DNA of 64,000 nucleotides, from NCBI GenBank assembly GCA_029204225.1, contig CM055109.1, forward strand, positions 43,027,054 to 43,091,053. Reading direction: 5' to 3'. The position numbers and the translations under genes were made by a program. The notes below the pieces were generated by a model. The model had not been told where the DNA came from, did not search any database, and worked only from the letters and a program-made list of their open reading frames with translations. This DNA is from Diphasiastrum complanatum (taxonomy: Eukaryota; Streptophyta; Lycopodiopsida; Lycopodiales; Lycopodiaceae). Shown piece by piece: positions 11,630-21,753 of the stretch; positions within the stretch are counted from its first letter, which is position 1; every line of letters starts with the position of its first letter.

Positions 11630-14600
11630 TCCCACTGAGTGAATCGATTCAGAGTCTCTCCTATGGGCATTCAAATCACATTTTGATTTTCGACACTAAG
11701 GTCCTTCCTATCTAGCACATATATCTTTTCTTTAAAAAAAAAGCAAATCATTCCTCATGGAACAGTTCATTGATGTCTTGTTATTTCAAAATTTCTTGGG
11801 ATGCTACATCACAAGATCTAGAATTTTCTAACATGACATGTGCATAAGCTCCTTGGGTTTTTTCAAAAGTCTCGAGGTGATTTTAACGTGCTAATCTATG
11901 ATCTTGTATGCTAGAATTTTAACTTAGTGTTATTTCCAATTCATCATTTGGTCCTTCATACTCATGTCTTACTGCATTTTCCATTGTGTCTTGCATTGTT
12001 TCGAATTGTTCACTTCATTTGAGTTCACACATGGTGCTTTTTGGCAATCTAACTAGAAACCACATCAGCACTGCAACATTGGATTACATTCAGATCGAAG
12101 GTATTTATCTCATTCTATTTAATCTCTAATCTTATCTATTCTTTTCATCTTGATTTTGTTGATCAATAGAAATGGATCTTCAAATATTGAGGTTTTTCTT
12201 CCTAGGGGTCTTTTTCTCACTAGAAAATGCCCAGATTAGAAAGAATATTTGTATGGTTGGATAATGGAAGTGAGCTAGTCACATTGTGAACAAGTTGTAG
12301 CAAGACTTGCAAAAGTTGGGGATAAAATTTTATTGAAATCTAAAGGTTCTTTGTGCTTATTATGCTCTTTTTGGCTGAATTAATCTTCGCTTAGCAATGA
12401 TTCACTAACTCGCCTTCCTTGCTTATCAAGCACAAGTGAATACAAGCATACAATTGAAGCGAATCCAATAAAATCACCCTAAACTAACTAAAATCCAACC
12501 CATACTCCACAAAAATTACAATTCTAGCACTACTATGTCATAACCAAGATGCCTAAATGCACACTGACCACCATACTCTCATCAAAAGTATGCTAACAAA
12601 TTGAGAATAACGTCGATTGCTTTTGGCAGTGGCATCAAAATTGTAGTTGGTTTACTTAATTTATTTTAAATCCTATTTTCTAGAGCCACAATCGCAATGC
12701 AAATAGGATAGCAAGGTAGTTTTTCTTTTTCTGTCATGCAATAGTTCATTCACAAGGGATGAATGTCTATTCACAAGATTTTATGCAAGCTTTCAAATGT
12801 ATTTATCAATAATCAAACTTTAACCCTAATCAATCTCTAAAAGATAACTTATTCTTTCCTCCCTTTCAACTCATAAGAAATTCAACAATAGCAAAATCCA
12901 ATAGTCACTTAATATCATAAACATACAAAATGTGAGAGAAGTAGAAAGAGCTGAAGCAAAGACTTTTAATTGTCAAAATGGTAGAATCCACTTTCTTTTG
13001 ATTGAACATTTTTATAATAATGAAGTTTAGACATTTGGCCCTTCTACCTATTGGCCAATTTCTACATCCCTAATCTTTTGAATTAAAAGATAGATGGGAG
13101 CCACCTTTTATTCATCTAACCATACTTTGAAGCCTCTAATTTGATTTGATTCTGCAATGGCCTTAAAAGAGCTTTTATTTTTAATTATGAAATGAAAAAA
13201 TGGCATGCTCATCGAGTTGGAGTTACACACGCAGGGTGCCAACGCCCTCACACTTATTCTTCTATCTATTTTGCACTATTTACATGGCGGACCTCACAGG
13301 CATCCAACGTTCTTAAACTCTTTTTTGCAAAGATCCACTTTCCTTTGCAATTATCATAGTTTTGTGCATATTTAATGCTTTCTTTGCTTAGTTTGGGAGA
13401 TTAACGCCGTGCTTGCACATAGTTTTTCATTGGATTGAGCCCACACCCTAGGCTACATGACAACACCTTTGCTACAATGCTCGTTCTTGCAAGCTCTTGT
13501 ATTGAGCCCACTCCAAGCTCTCCATAATTTTCCAAGACATTTGCAATCCAAAAAGACTTTGACAAAGTTGAATCAAATTCAGTAAGCTTTCCATCATTTT
13601 TTGAGAAAGTCTTAGGCTCGAGCCTCCCCTTGGAAACTGACAAGCTTTTTTGTGAGCAAAGATATCCCATTGTCACTAAGTGAGTTTTTAAGATGGAGTT
13701 GCTCTAGGAATTTTAAGAATTTGCAATGAGTGGTTCATTATATGAATTTTTTTTTGATATAGCATTTTCTTAGGGACTCGTGAGTACCAAAAATGTCTTT
13801 AAAGATCTAACTCCAATTCCCTAGACTTTAAGCCAACCTTTCAGCTGAGAGAATACTCTAGTGGACTTTCTTGGGCTCAACTATGGCCTACAAAACCATT
13901 TCCACATGTATGCTAAGGCTAGAAAGCAAGCCTTCACTAGTAATCAGAAAGCCAAGCATGTTTTATAAGCTTGGTTCAATGGAAACTGAAAATGAATCCA
14001 CAAGGAACAAATATAGAACTCTGTAAAACAGGACAACAAGACATGCTTAATAATTCTAATTCAAATGTCGTCCAATAAGTAGTGTGATGGTTGATAACTC
14101 CAGGTTTGGAGTTCAATAGAAAGAAATCAAAATTCACAAAAAGGTTTGGCTCAAAGAAGCTCCTCATCACATAAACATCGTCTATGGGTACTGGTGGATG
14201 CTCTCATGGACAGGCACTGACACACGAATCAAATCAGAAAAATATGAGACTGGGCAACAGACTTACATGTCAGCATCCTTGGCTTACGTGAATTACCACC
14301 ATGTATAGTGACTTCCAAAGTTCATTCTTTCCTAATCTCCAGTTCTCTTCCCTATGAGTACCATTGAAAAACCAATAACTACCTCTAGTGTAGTGGTTTT
14401 CAATTGACTGGAAAAGACGGCACTCAGGCCACCATACCATGCCCTTGGTTTATGGCCCAAGAGAATTCAAGTCCTGATCATCTTTGTCACAGCTAAAGCT
14501 GAATCAGCTCACATGTTTATGAACCTCGGATTCTTGAACAGAGACTACCTACTCGCATGCCAAAAATGTCCATGTAACACCCCCAAGTAATCTGTAAAAT

Positions 14601-14757
14601 TAAGCTGCTTTAACTAGCCTAGAGAAAATTCTTTTGGCAACATAGTAGCCCAATGGCATGGGCTTGTATTTCCAAACTGTACATCACAAAAATGCACATC
14701 ACAACTCCTGTATTTTCTGTAGTCAATAGCTTCGACTTATAGTAGAAGGTCTTCAGC
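11630..14757. other. Long interval with no convincing gene
   Basis: About 3.1 kb of AT-rich sequence. I found no retroelement domain, LTR pair, RNA gene or recognisable protein apart from the modest open frame listed separately at 13,401-13,676. The right end should include the 3' untranslated region and terminator of the acyltransferase gene, but no clear AATAAA was seen on the minus strand close to its stop. Confidence 0.4.
13401..13676 (-). CDS. Unidentified open frame, 91 codons
   Basis: An uninterrupted frame on the minus strand reads as a plausible soluble protein fragment (FDSTLSKSFWIANVLENYGE, CGLNPMKNY). I do not recognise it. Amino-acid composition is balanced rather than low-complexity, which is why it is listed; there is no supporting neighbour, promoter or domain. 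It could be an exon of a decayed gene or chance. Confidence 0.25.
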   Translation of the reverse strand: MTMGYLCSQKSLSVSKGRLEPKTFSKNDGKLTEFDSTLSKSFWIANVLENYGELGVGSIQELARTSIVAKVLSCSLGCGLNPMKNYVQARR

Positions 14758-16347
14758 TTATAAATCATTGATTAGTTTCCCATTGCCATTCCCGTACTTC
14801 ATCTCTTTCTCTCCTTTTGAAATCAAAACCAAATTTGGCCTAGCAAACAGGAAGACAATTAGGTATTCTGGGTGATGCTCTAGGAAACTCAAAAACTCCA
14901 TCTTAGAGGCAAAATTGGCATGTTTACTTTCGATTTTTTGCCAAACTCTATTGACTTGTTCTGTAGTAATGGAAGGAATGAGAAAATTAAGGCTGTCCTC
15001 AGTCTCCTCTCTCCCAAGTAGCCCATCTTCATCCTTGTCACAAAACCTGTAGAGGGCTTCCATTGCCTCCTTGAATCTGTCGTGCTTAGACACAAATGCA
15101 AGCCCTAATGCGTACTGCCTAAAGTTGAAGTGCCCCTGCACAGGGCGATCAAAGAGAAGGAAAGCTTGTTGCAAAGCAGGGCAATTGGGCAGCTCCATCC
15201 AGCTCTGGAAATCCTCAAAAGTAACCCTACCTTTCTTTTTGGTGTCATAGGAGCAAAATTTTAAAAGATAATGCTTCGACTCCTTGATGGTTAACCTAAA
15301 GAATCTCTCAAACTTTCCAAACTCCAAGACGACACATTCGCTGTGATATCCTGATTTTGTAGCCTCCAAGATCAATGCCACATCCTCATAGGCATGCTCT
15401 GTTACCATCACGTTCAAAGCTTTGGCCATGCTCAGACGCACCCTCTCTGCAAAAGCACGAGGAAAGCACTGTTCTTTGTAAATGGGCTCAATCACAGGCA
15501 AATACTCCACCTCCATGAAATTGTGAAACTGGGTCATAAGCCGGAACAGCAGGTACGGAGTTGATGCCCCTTGCGCAACCCAAGCTGGATCCAGATGAAC
15601 ATGGGGATAGCGGACCACCATGGGTTGAACAGGATAGCCAGGGGCGAATGCTCCTGCCTTGAAGGCCACCAGAGCCTTGCCATTGGTGGTGGTCGCCTCT
15701 GGAAAGATCATGAGTGAAGCCCAGTCATTGCATCTTGCCCGTCGCTTGATCTCTCCAGCTGCAATCCGCCTCGAATCCTGCACGACCCTGTTGACAGAAA
15801 TTACCTGCATGGCCCTGAGAATAGCTCCCACTATGGGCAAGCTCAGATTTTCCTGTGCTGTAACAATAACAGGAAGATGCTGGTAAAAAATAAACACGGG
15901 ATCTGCAAAGGTGACGTGATTGCAGATCAAAATGGGAGCCTGATCACGCGAAACAGGCCTCCCCTTGATGCTGATCCACTGAAATCCCAAGCAAAAGAGC
16001 AGCAATCTGGCTAGCAACCTCACAGGCCAGAACAATTGCCTGCGCCATCTGGGGAATGGCTTCTTGAGCACGTCCCTGGCCGCCACAAGAGCAAGCTTGG
16101 TGAAGCTATATCCCAACAGCAGACAAACCACCATCAACAAAACCCGCACAAGAAACACAGGAAGCATGACAATTGTCTTCAGCAATTCGTAGGCATGGCC
16201 ATGCAAGCTCTGCCTATCACTGCGGAAAGGATTGAACGCCATCTCTGGCTCCAGCAGGGGTGGCTGCCCAAGCAGCACAAGCCCATCCGAGGGCAAGCAA
16301 TCCGAGGCATCTCGCTTATTCCCATTCACAGCTCCATCAACCCTCAT
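14758..16347 (-). CDS. Lysophospholipid acyltransferase with EF-hand (LPEAT2-like)
   Basis: This is a plsC/LPLAT-family acyltransferase that transfers acyl groups from acyl-CoA to lysophospholipids at ER/Golgi membranes; in plants the EF-hand member LPEAT2 acts on lysophosphatidylethanolamine. Numbering the open frame from 16,380: two hydrophobic stretches at about 66-100 and 114-136 would anchor it; the catalytic NHx4D motif is NHVTFAD (154-160); ISVNR at about 194-198 is motif II; FPEATTTNG (226-234) is motif III with Ala where Gly is usual; YPVQP (249-253) is motif IV. The C-terminal third holds degenerate EF-hands (about 379-390, 411-422) and one canonical loop, DKDEDGLLGREE (448-459). 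The frame is open from 16,380, but that codon is GTG; the first in-frame ATG is 16,347, giving 529 residues. No intron interrupts it. Length fits the family. The LPEAT2 assignment is by architecture. Confidence 0.93.
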   Translation of the reverse strand: MRVDGAVNGNKRDASDCLPSDGLVLLGQPPLLEPEMAFNPFRSDRQSLHGHAYELLKTIVMLPVFLVRVLLMVVCLLLGYSFTKLALVAARDVLKKPFPRWRRQLFWPVRLLARLLLFCLGFQWISIKGRPVSRDQAPILICNHVTFADPVFIFYQHLPVIVTAQENLSLPIVGAILRAMQVISVNRVVQDSRRIAAGEIKRRARCNDWASLMIFPEATTTNGKALVAFKAGAFAPGYPVQPMVVRYPHVHLDPAWVAQGASTPYLLFRLMTQFHNFMEVEYLPVIEPIYKEQCFPRAFAERVRLSMAKALNVMVTEHAYEDVALILEATKSGYHSECVVLEFGKFERFFRLTIKESKHYLLKFCSYDTKKKGRVTFEDFQSWMELPNCPALQQAFLLFDRPVQGHFNFRQYALGLAFVSKHDRFKEAMEALYRFCDKDEDGLLGREETEDSLNFLIPSITTEQVNRVWQKIESKHANFASKMEFLSFLEHHPEYLIVFLFARPNLVLISKGEKEMKYGNGNGKLINDL

Positions 16348-16423
16348 ATTGCTCTGTGTTTTCTCTATCTGATCGTTCACTCCCTCCCTCTTCGATCCTC
16401 GTCTTCTTCATCGCCATCGCCAT
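16335..16423 (-). promoter_or_regulatory. Upstream ORF overlapping the acyltransferase start
   Basis: On the minus strand three closely spaced ATGs (the first at about 16,421) open a 28-codon frame (MAMAMKKTRIEEGG...) that ends in TGA a few bases past the acyltransferase ATG at 16,347. It is in a different frame from the main protein. A start cluster that overlaps the main start would be expected to reduce its translation. Alternatively the true start lies in an unseen upstream exon. Confidence 0.5.
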
Positions 16424-16485
16424 AGCTGCAGCATAGCTATACTGTGATCAAACCAACGTTTGCTGAAGGATCGTTTCTCCTCAAG

Positions 16486-16605
16486 CCACGTCAGTGTTAG
16501 GGTTGTGGAAAAACCCTAAAAGTGGTTTTACCGGAGATGTCCGGTTGATCGGTTACCGGCAAAAGAACGGAACGAGGAAAGGCGAGGAACCCTAAAGTGA
16601 AGGGC
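16486..16605 (-). promoter_or_regulatory. Telo-box cluster upstream of the acyltransferase gene
   Basis: Three telo-box-like motifs lie within about 100 bases: TTAGGGTT at 16,497-16,504, AAACCCTAAA at about 16,511-16,520 and AACCCTAAA at 16,588-16,596. A CCACGTCA (bZIP-type ACGT core) sits at 16,486-16,493. Telo-boxes are typical of promoters of constitutively expressed plant genes and lie just upstream of transcription starts. This fits a promoter on the minus strand. No strong TATA box was identified. Confidence 0.55.
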
Positions 16606-17051
16606 AATAGCGGTTACATAAGTGTAGTGAGAGACTGAGTACCTTATTCTCTTAAAGCACCGGCTGAGTGGATGGTGCGGGTCCAGGGCCCCTGGGAGAG
16701 GGTACTACTACGCATGGGTGTTTCATAAATGCACTAGTGCCCGGGGGGCAGGGGTAGCCAGCCACACGTTTTTTTTCATATAAAATGAAACTTTTTTAAA
16801 TATCTTTGCTTGGCCACTTTTTATCGATGTGTGAAAAATTGACGAGTGATTTTTTTTCTCGTAATTTTTTTGATAAATCCCGCAGGTTTTACATATATTA
16901 TTCACATATCCGAGTGTGCGCACGTGCGTGCGTGTGGTTGTGGACGCCCATCGAATATCGTGGTGCTCGAGCATCACGTGTGCTCAAAATAGAACGAATC
17001 TCGTAAATTTTTGGCTCACAAACAATTTCAAATTTTAGGTGAGCATTATGC
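16606..17051. other. Upstream flank without features
   Basis: Distal upstream sequence of the acyltransferase gene. It contains a G/C-rich patch near 16,670-16,760 and a (GT/CG)-alternating stretch near 16,910-16,940. No gene is supported. Confidence 0.35.
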
Positions 17052-18087
17052 TGTTGGAAAGAGGTGTGTGAAAAGATAGGTTGAATAGAATCGAATAAAA
17101 AGAATTTGAACGATAAGAATTAAAACTTATCCTGCGCAACGGAATAAACTATCTTTCTCTTTCTCTATGCATAACTACGCCTATCAATTTCGAACAAAAC
17201 AATAGTGATAGAAATCACGTTTTATCTTATAGTAACTAACTTTGAAATCATTTGTACTATAGTGATCACATAGCCAGACATTAAGCACTGAATTACTAGA
17301 CAAATAATCAGTCGTGAAGAATTACAGAAACGCATATATTCTGAGACGCAGTTGAATGCAATAAGAAGATAATATTGATTCAGTATGAAAATGAAACAGA
17401 TGTAAATGAGTACAGCAAGTTGCGGATCAAAGCCGCATACTCTAAGCTATCTCCGAACAGCTAAATATAAGTCTGAATTAAGCGCAACTACTGATAAGCA
17501 GTAAGCGTAATATCAATCTCTAATCAACTCTAAAGAATTGAGCTAGAATGCTCAAGAGTGTTCAAGCTTGAAAGCTTGAGAAAGAGAGAGCACTAACTAT
17601 TCAATACTTGATGATTGACCTTCATGCTTAAGATGTAGGAATATGAACAACTATTTATACTAAGCAATTAGGTCGTCAAATGCGTCATCCAGTTGGTTGT
17701 GATGTGCTGGCATCCATCCAGTTAGGACTTCTCAAAAATTACTTGTTGATAAATAAATGCAAGTCGGTGGCTTTGGTCGTAAATAGTCTGTTTGCAGATT
17801 TGAACGTAAACTGTTACTTTGCAGAAATGAACGTAAACTGTCATACGAAAAATGCAAAGGTCTTTGCCAAAGTCATTTCCTTAACATTTGAGGCATCTGG
17901 CATTTTGCGAAAAAACCTAAGTGAGAGAAAATGCCGAAAGGTGAAAATCCCGAAAATCCCAACACTGTGAGCCATTTCTGAGCAGTTATGTAGACTGTGT
18001 AGAAACACCAAGAAAACTATAGGTTTGATAAAAATTGGGTGAAGATTAAAATGTCGATTAGTCGATTAGTAGGATAATAATCTAACA
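17052..18087 (-). repeat. LTR of Copia-4, 1,036 bp
   Basis: On the minus strand the segment starts TGTTAGATTATT (18,087) directly after a purine tract (AAGGGGAGG) and ends CTTTCCAACA (17,052), giving the TG...CA termini with an inverted TGTT(A/G)GA/TCCAACA. A TATA box (TATAAATA) lies on the minus strand near 17,651-17,658, about 430 bases from the start. It is the 3' LTR of the Copia-4 remnant. The 5' LTR is not in the window, so no target duplication can be read. Confidence 0.8.
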
Positions 18088-18099
18088 CCTCCCCTTAAT

Positions 18100-19475
18100 C
18101 TGAATCCATAAATGCCTTGACCTTTAGGCTTAGTTCTACAGAACTTTCTGTGTGCATCCAAGCTTAATGCTTTGGTAAAAATATCTACTGTCATATCTTG
18201 CGTTGTCTGTCTCTGTGGATTTGTATACCAAGGCAGAAATGAGCTTCACCTAGAGTCTACTGGTTCTTGATAAGAGATGAATACTCTTTAACCATAGCTT
18301 CTTTCCAGAGATCGAAATCAGGTTGACCGAGTGCCTTATTTGACAATCGTCGGCTCCTGAATAAGGTAGGTTACAGACTCGTCGATATATCTAATAGGTG
18401 GTCTGCTAACTCTTGATGATCTTCTGGGGAATAGAGGAAGTTGATCATTTTCATCATGATGTAGTTGCTGAACTGCAACATCATCATCTTCGGATTTGCC
18501 GTTGATATGTTGTTCGTCAAAAGTAGATGAGCTTGGACCTTCGATAGGAATAGTCGACTGAGGAATTTTGAAGTTCAAGATGTCGGAGGAGTCGGACAAG
18601 TCGGCTATATGGGCTTTGTCTTTTTCCTTGAGGTCGATAAACTGATTTTCGATGAAGATGACATCCTGGCTAGTGAATATCTTCGACTCAATTAGATTGA
18701 ACAACTTGTAAGCTTGATCTGAAGTAGTGTAGCTGACGAAAATACATTTGATACTCTAGAAGTTGAACTTCTTCTTGAGATCATGAGGAATATGTGCATA
18801 AGCAGTACATCCAAAAACTTTTAAATTTGATAAAGAAGGTTTGGTACCTGTCCAAACTTCGAATGGTGTTTTGTTTGAGAGACCTTTAGTAGGACATCTG
18901 TTCTAAATATATGTTGCTATTGAAACAACTTCAGTCCAGAAGGACTTCGGAAGTGTAACATATGGCATGCACTTTGCCGATTCGACTAACGTTCTGTTCT
19001 TTCTCTCAGCAAGACCATTTGATTGAGGCAAATAGGAGGTAATGTATTGTTGCTCAATGCCATTGTTAAGGCAGTACTCCTTGAATTCAGTGGAGATATA
19101 TTCTCCCCCGTTTGCGTACCTCAGTGTTTTGATTCGTTTGCCAGTTTGATTCTCTGCATGCTTTTTGAATTGTCTGAACTTGATGAAATCCTCTGAATTT
19201 TGCTTAATGAAATAAACAACTGTTCTTCTAAAAAATTCGTCAATAAAGGTAATGAAATACTTTGCATCTAGCAATGATGGAGTTTGCATAGATCCACATA
19301 AATCTAAATGAACAACGTCTAATAGACCTTTTGCTGCATGCCCATGACTCGATCTAAAAGGAATCCTAGTTTGCTTTCCAAGGATGCAACTATGATAGAC
19401 AGGGAGATCGACTTTGTCGATTGGATAGTTGAGATCAAATGCTAGGGATTGTCTGGACATGTTCGATACAAATGC

Positions 19476-19512
<37 letters not shown>

Positions 19513-19574
19513 GAGTTCATCTTTGAACAAACTGGATTACACACATCCTCATCATTGACATATAAAAATAGCAC
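18100..19574 (-). pseudogene. Copia-4: truncated integrase with small RNase H remnant
   Basis: On the minus strand the integrase core (TFIDEFFRRTVVYFIK, NGGEYISTEF, SNGLAERKNRTLVE) runs from about 19,574 to 18,903 and its C-terminus (SQDVIFIENQFIDLKEK, RRSSRVSRPPIRYID) from about 18,720 to 18,336. A short RT start (VKEYSSLIKNQ) follows near 18,300 and then, after a deletion of nearly all RT, the last part of RNase H at about 18,240-18,100. The frame breaks near 18,903 and 18,336. Gag and protease are absent. The copy resembles Copia-2 and Copia-3. Confidence 0.85.
19478..19508. repeat. (TG)n microsatellite inside Copia-4
   Basis: About 15 uninterrupted TG dinucleotides. They give a run of Thr-His in the minus-strand frame and so are an insertion or expansion in the decayed integrase region. 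Confidence 0.95.
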
Positions 19575-19599
19575 ATATAAGTTTCAATGATCACTGCAA

Positions 19600-20076
19600 T
19601 CAGAAAACAATAAATTTATGAGAATGAATGTGAAATCAAAATTCATATAAAAAATTCAACTTAATAAAATATGATAGAAATACACTTACTTTGTTATGTA
19701 TGGGAGCATAAGAATTGGAGTCTCTAGTCTAACGTATTGGAGCATATCATCGTGCAGACTTTTGAAATCAAGAAAATCAAAAGTAGCCATGAATTGAAGC
19801 GGAAAAAACATCTATAAATAGTGGGGTATGGAAAAACTCCATCCAATACTGAATTACCCCCCCTCCTACATTGTTCCCTAGCATTTTATCCCTACTTTCT
19901 AGTTCACCTGTATCTAATTTAGAAAGGGAAAGACCAGCATTGGTCAAAACTGTATAGAGGACCTAAAGCTTTAAGATATGTTTAACAATTGGTCATACTG
20001 TACATATTGAGGAGTATTTACAAAGGCAAGTGTAGGGGGTGAAGGAAGTAATACAAATAAACCACTAAAGGAATTG
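19600..20076. other. Unassigned interval; one plus-strand TATA-like box
   Basis: AT-rich sequence downstream of the H3-like pseudogene. A CTATAAATAG motif at about 19,811-19,820 on the plus strand is a good TATA match, but no plus-strand gene follows it. Confidence 0.35.
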
Positions 20077-20845
20077 TCATTCAAAATTGATTCGACAATT
20101 TACAAAATCATCTAAATCTTTTTCTGAAACAGGAGGTGGGGAACTAATATTTGTGAGGGTAGGAGGAGACTAAGATTTTGAAGGAGGAGGAGATTTATAA
20201 GGAGAGGAAGATTTAGGAGGAGAAGATGGAAATTGAGTTCTAGGAGGAGAAGAAGGAGACTTAGGAGGAGATTGCCGAGCAGTTAGAATCTCATGCAGAG
20301 GAGAAGGCTTTGAAAAATCCCTCACTTTATTAGGAGGGTCATGAGAGCTCCTCTTCTTTGAAACACTCCCGCTTTGTACTCGAAAAACAAACCGGGATGA
20401 TTAAGATTGCTTTCGTTTTCTTTTCTCTACATCTTCTTTGGAAGGAGAGGAAGGAGCTAATCTAAAGTACTCTGCAAATTTGTCATATGTGTCTCATAGC
20501 CTGAACACAATGTTGAAATCCTTGGGCATGATGGTCACCCTCTTGGCATGGACAACTGCAACAACACTATCTGAAAAAAATTTCACTTAGAAATTCTCAT
20601 ATGTAGTGTGCAGCGCCTCAATTGTCATTACAGTCCATCTCACATCTGCAGATAGACTTCTTGTAACATGTCTGATGGATCTCTGTATTTGAGCTTTCGG
20701 AATCAGAAGATTATTGGTCTTTTGTAGCTTTCGAATATCCTTCAACTAGGGAAGGAGGAGGTGATGGTGGTGGATTTCCCTGACCTCCTCCTGTGATTGG
20801 AATTCCACCAGGGTGGATTCGTGCTGTTTGTTTAGTCTGTGCCAT
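20077..20845 (-). pseudogene. Divergent histone H3-like gene, disrupted, with Ser/Pro-rich C-terminal extension
   Basis: An ATG at 20,845 (minus) opens MAQTKQTARIHPGG, very close to the H3 tail MARTKQTARKSTGG. After a proline-rich linker and one frameshift (near 20,745) the histone fold follows: KDIRKLQKTNNLLI (H3 alpha-N: REIRRYQKSTELLI), then ADVRWTVMTIEAL in alpha-2 and finally [20 protein letters not shown], which matches the H3 block [20 protein letters not shown]. In-frame stops lie at 20,587-20,589 (TAA, in alpha-2), 20,494-20,496 (TGA), 20,401-20,403 (TAA) and 20,170-20,172 (TAG). The TAA at 20,401 follows a basic KRKRK stretch and may be the native end. The same frame nevertheless continues about 75 codons to the TAG, including SPPKSPSSPPRTQFPSSPPK, then another 30 codons. 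RWT is reminiscent of CENH3, while MPKD is canonical H3. Homology is strong; function as it stands is unlikely. Confidence 0.85.
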
Positions 20846-21076
20846 TACTATCCAATATCGGATCAACGTGCGAACAAGGAAAACTCAAGATAAGAAGTCA
20901 AGTCGAGCGCGTCGAACCGATACCTGAACTTAAACCAAACCGATATCTGGAGCGGATGGACGCACACGAGTAAAAGCGGAATGTAGGTAGATTGATTCAA
21001 GCGTGCTGAATCAATACCGCATGGAAGTAGAGAACGATAGGAACTTTAAGCAAAAAAATTTAAGCGTCGTCCATCT

Positions 21077-21086
21077 GTATATATAG
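21077..21086 (-). promoter_or_regulatory. TATA-like box upstream of the H3-like pseudogene
   Basis: CTATATATAC on the minus strand lies about 230 bases before the ATG at 20,845. Position and sequence suit a core promoter, though the palindromic TATATATA works on either strand. Confidence 0.35.
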
Positions 21087-21445
21087 TGCAAATCTGAAAT
21101 GATTGCATATGTGGTGGTTTGGAATTCCGAGGTCGGATTACGGTGATGATTACTTCGAGATATTCATAGGCTTGTTAATCAAATCCAATTAAATATCCAT
21201 CGGTCATCAAAATGATTAGTCAATATGGCTAATGATGACCACAATTAATTTCTACAAAAGTATGGTCACATCTACAATTAATTTCTGAAATTGACAAAGT
21301 TATGCAATAAATATCTAACCTTTTTTAATATCCAATCATTATAATTTCAAGAAATTCCAATAGCCATTATTTCATCCAATAGTGAATCGATGTGCATATA
21401 CTGCATGTGTAAATCAGAGAGGCTATTCTCTCATGCTGAATCGAT

Positions 21446-21557
21446 ATTGGACGATAATATGAATGATCAAAGCTTGACTCGATAGATTCTCTCTTAGCTT
21501 TGGACAGCATGAAGAGTCTATCGAATCAAGCTTTGATCATGCATAATGTCGTCCAAT
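21446..21557. repeat. Long inverted repeat, 45-bp arms
   Basis: The arm ATTGGACGATAATATG... at 21,446-21,490 is repeated as its near-perfect reverse complement at about 21,513-21,557, with a loop of about 22 bases. Arms contain GATCAAAGCTTGA(C/T)TCGATAGA. This would form a strong hairpin in RNA or single-stranded DNA. It could be a foldback or MITE remnant; no flanking target duplication was found. Confidence 0.85.
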
Positions 21558-21687
21558 GATTTTGACAATTTTCAAAAATCTTTTTTTCCTGCAATAGCAA
21601 TTCGACGTGCCTAGTTTTAGTGGAAAATTACTTTCTTCTCTCAGGTGCACTGATCCGATATCTGAGACACACTGAAAATATATTGGA

Positions 21688-21751
21688 ACGCAATATGTGT
21701 GGTTGCTTTGTATGGTATGCTTAGGCTAGAATCTTGTGTTGAGGACTTTAT
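21688..21751 (+). repeat. Fragment of Gypsy-2-type LTR end
   Basis: TGTGTGGTTGCTTTGTATGG and the following bases to GAGGACTTTATA match the LTR end next to the primer-binding sites at 23,222 (minus) and 55,360 (plus). Here the primer-binding site is replaced by other sequence. Confidence 0.75.
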
Positions 21752-21753
21752 AA

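Noticed and set aside
16348-16380. Acyltransferase start at 16,380
   Set aside because: The codon there is GTG. A plant nuclear gene should start at ATG; the first in-frame ATG is 16,347. An upstream exon cannot be excluded.
16036-16425. Plus-strand open frame opposite the acyltransferase
   Set aside because: Antisense shadow of a real gene with no motif of its own.
19478-19508. Thr-His repeat protein
   Set aside because: It is a (TG)n microsatellite read through a decayed Copia frame.
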